From an uncultured Ruminococcus sp. (GTDB lineage: Bacteria > Bacillota > Clostridia > Oscillospirales > Acutalibacteraceae): a DNA stretch of 10,872 nt. The stretch's first letter is position 1. Each line of letters begins with the position of its first letter. The translations under genes and the position numbers were made by a program. The stretch spans positions 1 through 10,872 of the forward strand of contig CAMKNF010000055.1 in the NCBI GenBank assembly GCA_946414115.1, written 5' to 3'. The notes beneath the pieces were generated by a model. That model had not been told where the DNA came from. It did no database searches and saw only the letters and a list, made by a program, of their open reading frames with translations. This document shows positions 6,703 to 10,872 of the stretch, one piece after another.

Positions 6703-7368
6703 TCACCTACCTTGAGTTTCAAAATCAGGAATTTCCGCAAATACAGGCAAGCCATAGATTTCCTGAATATCATCATCAGCTTTAATAGTCGTATCAATGA
6801 GTTCAAGGAGTATTGCTATAACGCAAGAAGTGACTAAACCTACAAGTAAACCTAAAAGCGTATTTTTTAGATTATTTGGCTCATATGGTAACACGGGAAC
6901 CTTCGCATTACGTATATTACCTATCTGTCCATACTGTAAAAACTTATTAAATACCTCGTTACACTTATCTGCAACCTGATTTGCAACATTTGCACACTTC
7001 TGTGGATCATCACCCGAAACGGAAATTGTAATAAAGAAAGTCTTATCATTAACAGAAATATCTACACGACAATCATCATAAAGTGAAGTGATCTCATCTG
7101 AATTTTTAAAAAGCGTAACACATATGCCTGCAAGGTTTGATGAACCGCTGATGTCGGCACTGTAAATTTTTCCGCTTTCTTTATTAGCTTCACTTGCACC
7201 GTTATAGTTCTGAACATAAATCATCGCAGAAGTATTATACATAGGTGTAATAATAAATTTAGAATATAAGAAAAACAATATACCTGCCAATAAAGTAGCA
7301 AGCAAGATAAATTTAAGTCTATGTAACAGAATTCCGATTATCTTCTGTATTGTAATATTCTTTGGCAT
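6703..7368 (-). CDS. cpsC: Wzz/CpsC-type membrane protein, BY-kinase activator and chain-length regulator
   Basis: This 221-residue inner-membrane protein has TM1 at about 18-38, an extracytoplasmic domain at about 40-165, a proline-containing motif before TM2 (VPVLPYEPNN, 157-166) and TM2 at about 168-190. The short cytoplasmic tail IDTTIKADDDIQEIYGLPVF (191-210) is typical of polysaccharide co-polymerases, and in the family it contacts and activates the kinase. The paired CpsD-like gene follows at once. The start is ATG 7368, with AAAGGAG 8 bases upstream and a promoter 70 bases further up. In the family it sets the length of capsule or exopolysaccharide chains, but no glycosyltransferase, flippase or polymerase gene is adjacent, so the polymer it serves is unknown. 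Confidence in the family is high; in the exact role, moderate. Confidence 0.88.
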   Translation of the reverse strand: MPKNITIQKIIGILLHRLKFILLATLLAGILFFLYSKFIITPMYNTSAMIYVQNYNGASEANKESGKIYSADISGSSNLAGICVTLFKNSDEITSLYDDCRVDISVNDKTFFITISVSGDDPQKCANVANQVADKCNEVFNKFLQYGQIGNIRNAKVPVLPYEPNNLKNTLLGLLVGLVTSCVIAILLELIDTTIKADDDIQEIYGLPVFAEIPDFETQGR

Positions 7369-7444
7369 TACGAATACTCCTTTATCAAATAAAAATTGTT
7401 TATAACATTACAGTCATTTTTGATATTACTACTCAAATTATTAT

Positions 7445-7473
7445 ATTATATAACAATATAACAATAATTCCAA
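7445..7473 (-). promoter_or_regulatory. Sigma-A promoter of the cpsC-cpsD operon
   Basis: On the minus strand, TTGGAA (7473-7468) lies 17 bp before a perfect TATAAT (7450-7445). The predicted start is near 7438, with a leader of about 70 bases. It sits between the oadB terminator and the cpsC ribosome site, so the two-gene unit is transcribed on its own. The surrounding DNA is very AT-rich, which makes chance -10 matches more likely. Confidence 0.7.
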
Positions 7474-7489
7474 TTTAGAATTATCCGAC

Positions 7490-7523
7490 AAAAAAATAAG
7501 GGAAGTCGAGTTGACTTCCCTTA
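7490..7523 (-). terminator. Strong intrinsic terminator after oadB
   Basis: An 11-bp perfect stem (arms 7497-7507 and 7513-7523, core AAGGGAAGTC) with a 5-base loop is followed on the minus strand by seven T residues (7496-7490). It starts 20 bases after the oadB stop codon. It ends the decarboxylase unit before the cpsC promoter. Confidence 0.95.
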
Positions 7524-7543
7524 ATAAATATAAATTTGACAAA

Positions 7544-8782
7544 TTATCCTACTACATTGAGGAGAACACCTGCTGCAACAGCAGAACCGATTACACCGGC
7601 AACGTTCGGGCCCATAGCGTGCATAAGAAGGAAGTTTCCGGGATTTTCCTGCTGACCGACTCTCTGTGATACACGTGCAGCCATAGGAACGGCAGAAACA
7701 CCTGCTGAACCGATAAGCGGATTTACCTTGCCGCCTGTAAGCTTATACATAAGTTTACCGAAGAGAACACCGCAAGCTGTACCCATACAGAAAGCAAGCA
7801 AGCCAAGACCTATAATAAAGAGTGTGCTGGGCTGAAGGAAATTCTGTCCGGAAGCGGTTGCACCGACAGTAGTGCCGAGGAAAATTGTGATAATATTCAT
7901 AAGCTCGTTCTGTGCTGTTTTAGCAATTCTTTCAACTACGCCTGACTCTTTGAACAGGTTACCAAGCATAAGCATACCTACAAGAGGAGCTGCGTCGGGC
8001 AGGAAGATTGCTATAAGAATTACAACGATTACGGGGAACATAATCTTCTCAAGCTTTGATACGGGACGAAGCTGTTCCATAACAACCGAGCGTTCCTTCT
8101 TTGTTGTAAGAGCCTTCATAATCGGAGGCTGAATAATCGGAACGAGAGCCATATATGAGTAAGCCGCAATAGCGATTGAGCCTAAAAGATGCGGAGCAAG
8201 CTTTGTTGTAACATAAATAGCTGTAGGTCCGTCTGCACCGCCGATGATGCCGATTGCACCTGATTCAGCCTCTGTAAATCCGAGGAAAATAGCACCGGTA
8301 AATGTGATAAAAATACCAATCTGTGCTGCTGCACCGAGAATAAGGCTCTTGGGATTAGCAATAAGAGGACCGAAGTCTGTCATACAGCCTATGCCAAGGA
8401 AGATAAGCGGCGGGTAAATTCCGAGCTTTACACCCTGATAGAGATAGTAAAGAAGTCCGCCGTATGTCGGATTTTCATAATAAGTAACTCCGTTAATTAT
8501 CTGTGTTGCGTGTCCCGAAGTGGCTACGCTTTTAGCAGCACACTGCTCTGCTGTGAGCAACTCAGTAGATGGAGCAGCCATAATATCAGGATAGAGATTA
8601 ACGAGCAACATACCGAATGCTATTGGAAGAAGCAAAAGCGGCTCATACTGCTTTTTAATAGCCAGATAAAGCAAAACAATTGAAACGCCAATCATAACGT
8701 AGTTCTGCCAGTTCAGAGTAAATATACCCGAACTCTGTAAAATGCCGTTTACAGCATCAACAAAACCCTGTAAAATTTCCAT
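7544..8782 (-). CDS. oadB: Sodium-translocating decarboxylase beta subunit (OadB/GcdB/MmdB family)
   Basis: This 412-residue membrane protein is the ion-channel subunit of biotin-dependent decarboxylases. It couples decarboxylation of carboxybiotin to Na+ export. Diagnostic motifs are GCMTDFGPLIANP (132-144), where D136 matches the aspartate essential for Na+ transport in Klebsiella OadB, GIIGGADGPTAIY (178-190), and NPLIGSAGVSAVPMAARVSQ (354-373), followed by FLLMHAMGPNVAG (384-396). Many hydrophobic segments are visible. The loop at about 66-105 is longer than in the Klebsiella protein. Start ATG 8782 has AAAGGA about 8 bases upstream, 30 bases after oadG. The substrate (oxaloacetate, methylmalonyl-CoA or glutaconyl-CoA) cannot be told from this subunit. 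No carboxyltransferase alpha subunit or biotin carrier gene is present in the window. Confidence 0.95.
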   Translation of the reverse strand: MEILQGFVDAVNGILQSSGIFTLNWQNYVMIGVSIVLLYLAIKKQYEPLLLLPIAFGMLLVNLYPDIMAAPSTELLTAEQCAAKSVATSGHATQIINGVTYYENPTYGGLLYYLYQGVKLGIYPPLIFLGIGCMTDFGPLIANPKSLILGAAAQIGIFITFTGAIFLGFTEAESGAIGIIGGADGPTAIYVTTKLAPHLLGSIAIAAYSYMALVPIIQPPIMKALTTKKERSVVMEQLRPVSKLEKIMFPVIVVILIAIFLPDAAPLVGMLMLGNLFKESGVVERIAKTAQNELMNIITIFLGTTVGATASGQNFLQPSTLFIIGLGLLAFCMGTACGVLFGKLMYKLTGGKVNPLIGSAGVSAVPMAARVSQRVGQQENPGNFLLMHAMGPNVAGVIGSAVAAGVLLNVVG

Positions 8783-8812
8783 AAATAACGTCCTTTCCGA
8801 AAAACTTTAGCC

Positions 8813-9253
8813 TTAAAACGGGCGTGTATTATCAAGTATACCGGCATTTGCCCATGCAGAACGACCGGAATCTGACTTCTTAATACTCTTTATCCTTGCT
8901 TTTCCGGAAGAACCGTACATTGCAGCAACGGCTGCAGAAATTACGGCAACTACTTCATCGGTTACACCGTCCTGAACAGAAAGTGCTGAAGGGGTTGCAG
9001 AAACCGGAGCAACTACGGGAGTCGGTGCGGAAGTTTTAGTCTCTTCTATCTTGACCTTTTCCTTCTTCTTTTTTCCGCTTTGCTGTGCCTTCTGTACTAT
9101 TGTGCTGTATAGTTTAATTATCATAATCAACAACAAAAGCACTGCAAAAACTACTACAAATCCTGTCAGAATAACCTTGCCTGATGCAATACCTTTTTCA
9201 GACAAAGACATTCCGCTGTCTGCGAGGATTGAAGCTACATTGGATAAATTCAT
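8813..9253 (-). CDS. oadG: OadG-family small membrane subunit of a sodium-pumping decarboxylase
   Basis: This 146-residue single-pass membrane protein in the family helps assemble the decarboxylase, binding the alpha subunit to the membrane beta subunit. A membrane helix lies at about 27-50, followed by a lysine-rich stretch (61-70), a Pro/Ala/Thr linker (76-92), the conserved segment DEVVAVISAAVAAMY (99-113) and the C-terminal signature SAWANAGILDNTRPF (132-146). That signature is shared by the delta subunits of clostridial methylmalonyl-CoA and glutaconyl-CoA decarboxylases. The start is ATG 9253, with a G-rich ribosome site (GGGGG) about 8 bases upstream. It is first in a two-gene unit with oadB, and a biotin carrier gene, often found nearby, is absent. 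Family assignment is firm despite low complexity in the middle. Confidence 0.87.
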   Translation of the reverse strand: MNLSNVASILADSGMSLSEKGIASGKVILTGFVVVFAVLLLLIMIIKLYSTIVQKAQQSGKKKKEKVKIEETKTSAPTPVVAPVSATPSALSVQDGVTDEVVAVISAAVAAMYGSSGKARIKSIKKSDSGRSAWANAGILDNTRPF

Positions 9254-9290
9254 AAAACGACCCCCATATTTGTATATTACATATAGCTTA

Positions 9291-9319
9291 ATTATACTTT
9301 ATTCACCTCTTTTTTTCAA
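9291..9319 (-). promoter_or_regulatory. Sigma-A promoter of oadG-oadB
   Basis: On the minus strand, TTGAAA (9319-9314) lies 17 bp before a perfect TATAAT (9296-9291), with the predicted start near 9284 and a leader of about 30 bases. A 7-bp inverted repeat, ATTCACC (9301-9307) and GGTGAAT (9332-9338), brackets the -35 box, and a further GGTGA occurs at 9346-9350. These may be an operator. Confidence 0.8.
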
Positions 9320-9436
9320 TAAAAAATAATGGGTGAATATTATTTTGGTGATATAACTAAATTTTATAGTACAATAAATAAATATTTGTATTTATATTTT
9401 TTTAATATTATGACTGTATTACAGATTATTTTCAGA

Positions 9437-10600
9437 TTATTCTATTAGCCCGAGCTTTTGTTTCCATTTTAAAATTCGCTTTACGGAATTATTAATCTGT
9501 TCTATAGGTGTATCACCGCTTTGTACTGATGAAAGAACTGCGGGATATTGTTCCTCAACATCACTGCAACAGAGTAAATCGTTTCCGCTTTTTATTGCAA
9601 GCACAGCCGCATTTTCTGTGCCTGTGTAGTCAGTGATTGCCCCCATTGACAAATCATCAGTCATTATTACGCCGTCAAATCTTAATTGATTGTGAAGAAT
9701 ATTATGTGCTTCTTCTGACAAAGAGGCAGGATATTCGCTGTCTATACTGTTTACTATATTATGAGAAACGAGAACACAATCAGCTCCGCTTTCAATTCCG
9801 ACTGTAAATGGCTTAAAATCAGTTTCTTCTAATGATTGAAAATCACGGTTGTCATAGACAATCCCTGTGTGAGTATCTTCATTATTGCCGTAACCGGGAA
9901 AATGCTTTAATACCGTACCAAGCTTTTTTTGACCGCTGATTTCAACAACCTTTTTAACGAACTCACTTACTTCATCAGCATCGCCGCTGAAGGAACGGTC
10001 GTACATAAAAGCATTGTAATCCGAAGTTACATCGCATACGGGAGCCAGATTTACATTGATTCCGAGAGAAAGTAACAAATCAGCCTTTTCTGACGCATCT
10101 TCTTCAATTGCGTTCCAACCGCCGTTTGCAAATGTATCACGAGGAGATAAGAATGGAGCTTCACGCAGATTTTCATTACTGCTTACCCTTACAACTGTTC
10201 CGCCCTCTTCATCAACTCCAATAAGAAGCGGTATTTCTGCACTTTTCTGACAACTGCTGATATTTTCTGTTATTTCTTCACGTGTTTTTTCGTCAAAATC
10301 CTTGCCGAACAAAATATACCCTCCGAGATTATATTCCGACACCTGTTCTTCTGCATCAGCATCGGGGTATCTTACGAAGAACAACTGCCCTACTTTCTCT
10401 TCAACAGTCATTGATGAAATAAGGTTGTCAATTCGTTTGTCAGCCTTTTCCTCTTCGGAAATTGTTGTCGGCTGTACGGTTGAATTCTGATATTGCGAGG
10501 TGTTTGCAGAATTCTCTGAAAATGAAGAATTATCTGAATTACAGGCAACACACATAATTGAAACAGCAAGCAAGGCTATTGCGGAAAATATTTTTTTCAT
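9437..10600 (-). CDS. nagZ: Family 3 glycoside hydrolase, NagZ-like beta-N-acetylhexosaminidase lipoprotein
   Basis: This 387-residue exported lipoprotein probably removes terminal N-acetylglucosamine from peptidoglycan fragments. The signal peptide ends at the lipobox MCVAC (C20), followed by a Ser/Asn-rich tether (21-50). The catalytic barrel shows IGVDEEGGTVVRV (127-139), KHFPGYGNNEDTHTG (232-246), where D242 and H244 form the family's Asp-His acid/base pair, and VIMTDDLSMGAI (311-322), where D315 is the expected nucleophile. The single-domain length matches NagZ enzymes that lack the C-terminal domain found in Bacillus. The start ATG overlaps the upstream dehydrogenase stop in an ATGA, with AAAGGAAA 8-9 bases before it, so translation is coupled. 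No convincing terminator follows in the 183-bp AT-rich gap to the oadG unit. Other GH3 substrates remain possible. Confidence 0.9.
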   Translation of the reverse strand: MKKIFSAIALLAVSIMCVACNSDNSSFSENSANTSQYQNSTVQPTTISEEEKADKRIDNLISSMTVEEKVGQLFFVRYPDADAEEQVSEYNLGGYILFGKDFDEKTREEITENISSCQKSAEIPLLIGVDEEGGTVVRVSSNENLREAPFLSPRDTFANGGWNAIEEDASEKADLLLSLGINVNLAPVCDVTSDYNAFMYDRSFSGDADEVSEFVKKVVEISGQKKLGTVLKHFPGYGNNEDTHTGIVYDNRDFQSLEETDFKPFTVGIESGADCVLVSHNIVNSIDSEYPASLSEEAHNILHNQLRFDGVIMTDDLSMGAITDYTGTENAAVLAIKSGNDLLCCSDVEEQYPAVLSSVQSGDTPIEQINNSVKRILKWKQKLGLIE

Positions 10601-10825
10601 CTATTATTTCCTTTCCCGGCAAGCTTTCTGCCCATAAGCACACCCATTACAGACGCCATCATAAGACCTCTTGTCCAGCCGCTTGAATCGCCGAGACAAT
10701 GCAAGCCGTTAAGACTTGTATTGAAATCCTTGTCCATTTTTACACGGTTTGAATAGAATTTAAGTTCGGGTGAATAAAGCAGGGTTTCCGTAGAAGCAAA
10801 ACCGGGAACAACGTGGTCAACTGCG
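10597..10825 (-). CDS. FAD-dependent dehydrogenase (COG2509 type), C-terminal fragment
   Basis: Only the last 75 residues are genuine. They contain VVPGFASTETLLYSPELKFY and the C-terminal FAD-site motif CLGDSSGWTRGLMMASVMG, typical of COG2509 NAD(P)/FAD-dependent oxidoreductases whose substrate is unknown. The usual GDGAG is GDSSG here. The gene is cut at its 5' end by the adapter. An apparent GTG start at 10842 gives an N-terminus MCSSDL that is translated adapter and must not be annotated. The stop overlaps the ATG of the NagZ-like gene (ATGA), so the two are probably one operon whose promoter lies outside the window. Family is well supported; substrate and role are unknown. Confidence 0.85.
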
Positions 10826-10872
10826 AGATCGGAAGAGCACACGTCTGAACTCCAGTCACCATCAAGTATCTC
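10826..10872. other. Illumina TruSeq adapter contamination (right end, with index)
   Basis: Starting at 10826 with AGATCGGAAGAGC, the sequence matches the TruSeq index adapter to 10859. It is followed by the 8-base index CATCAAGT (10860-10867) and ATCTC of the P7 primer. It mirrors positions 1-45 exactly. It is not genomic and should be trimmed. It truncates the FAD dehydrogenase gene. Confidence 0.98.

Noticed and set aside
9340..9436. Terminator after the NagZ-like gene
   Set aside because: Only short AT-only stems (ATAAATA/TATTTAT) and a 4-bp CTGT/ACAG stem are visible, none with a GC-containing stem followed by a T-run on the minus strand.
1..10872. 45-bp terminal inverted repeats as ends of a transposon or linear plasmid
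   Set aside because: Both copies match Illumina adapter plus index, and the DNA between them is ordinary chromosomal housekeeping sequence without transposase or replication genes.

Overview
The window is one strand-coherent stretch of an AT-rich bacterial chromosome. It most resembles a gut or rumen clostridium of the Ruminococcus/Oscillospiraceae type, going by protein style, AT-rich spacers, AAGGAGG-type ribosome binding sites and sigma-A promoters (inference). Both ends are not biology: positions 1-45 and 10826-10872 are Illumina TruSeq index-read adapter with its barcode, in inverted orientation. Genuine sequence runs from 46 to 10825.

All eleven genes lie on the minus strand, so transcription runs from the high to the low coordinates. 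From the right: the C-terminal end of a COG2509-type FAD-dependent dehydrogenase (cut by the adapter), coupled by an ATGA overlap to a NagZ-like family 3 glycoside hydrolase lipoprotein. Next are two subunits of a sodium-pumping decarboxylase (OadG-like, then OadB-like), with a near-consensus promoter in front and a strong terminator behind. A two-gene operon follows: a Wzz/CpsC-type chain-length or adaptor protein and a CpsD-type tyrosine kinase with a six-tyrosine tail, again with its own promoter and terminator. A monocistronic PF12897-type aspartate aminotransferase comes next, then secD-secF, then znuA-znuC of a zinc ABC transporter. The permease gene znuB is expected just beyond the left adapter.

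The regulatory layout is unusually legible. Good sigma-A promoters can be read in front of oadG, wzz, the aminotransferase and secD, with a weaker candidate for znuA. Intrinsic terminators or long hairpins separate the units. The most interesting regulatory point is in front of secD: a promoter with perfect TTGACA and TATAAT hexamers, 17 bp apart, whose -10 box and start site sit inside one arm of a perfect 14-bp inverted repeat followed by a T-run. Readthrough RNA could form the full terminator, whereas RNA started at this promoter would lack most of the 5' arm. A related arrangement, with a weaker promoter, lies between secF and znuA.

There is no CRISPR array, tRNA, rRNA, insertion sequence, phage gene or defence system. 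No previously undescribed system is supported. The genes are housekeeping (protein export, zinc uptake, amino acid metabolism) and envelope or energy functions. The observations worth a second look are the adapter artefact, which creates a false protein N-terminus, and the promoter/terminator overlaps. No stretch longer than 300 bases lacks a gene; the longest gap, 4271-4511, is described in the features.
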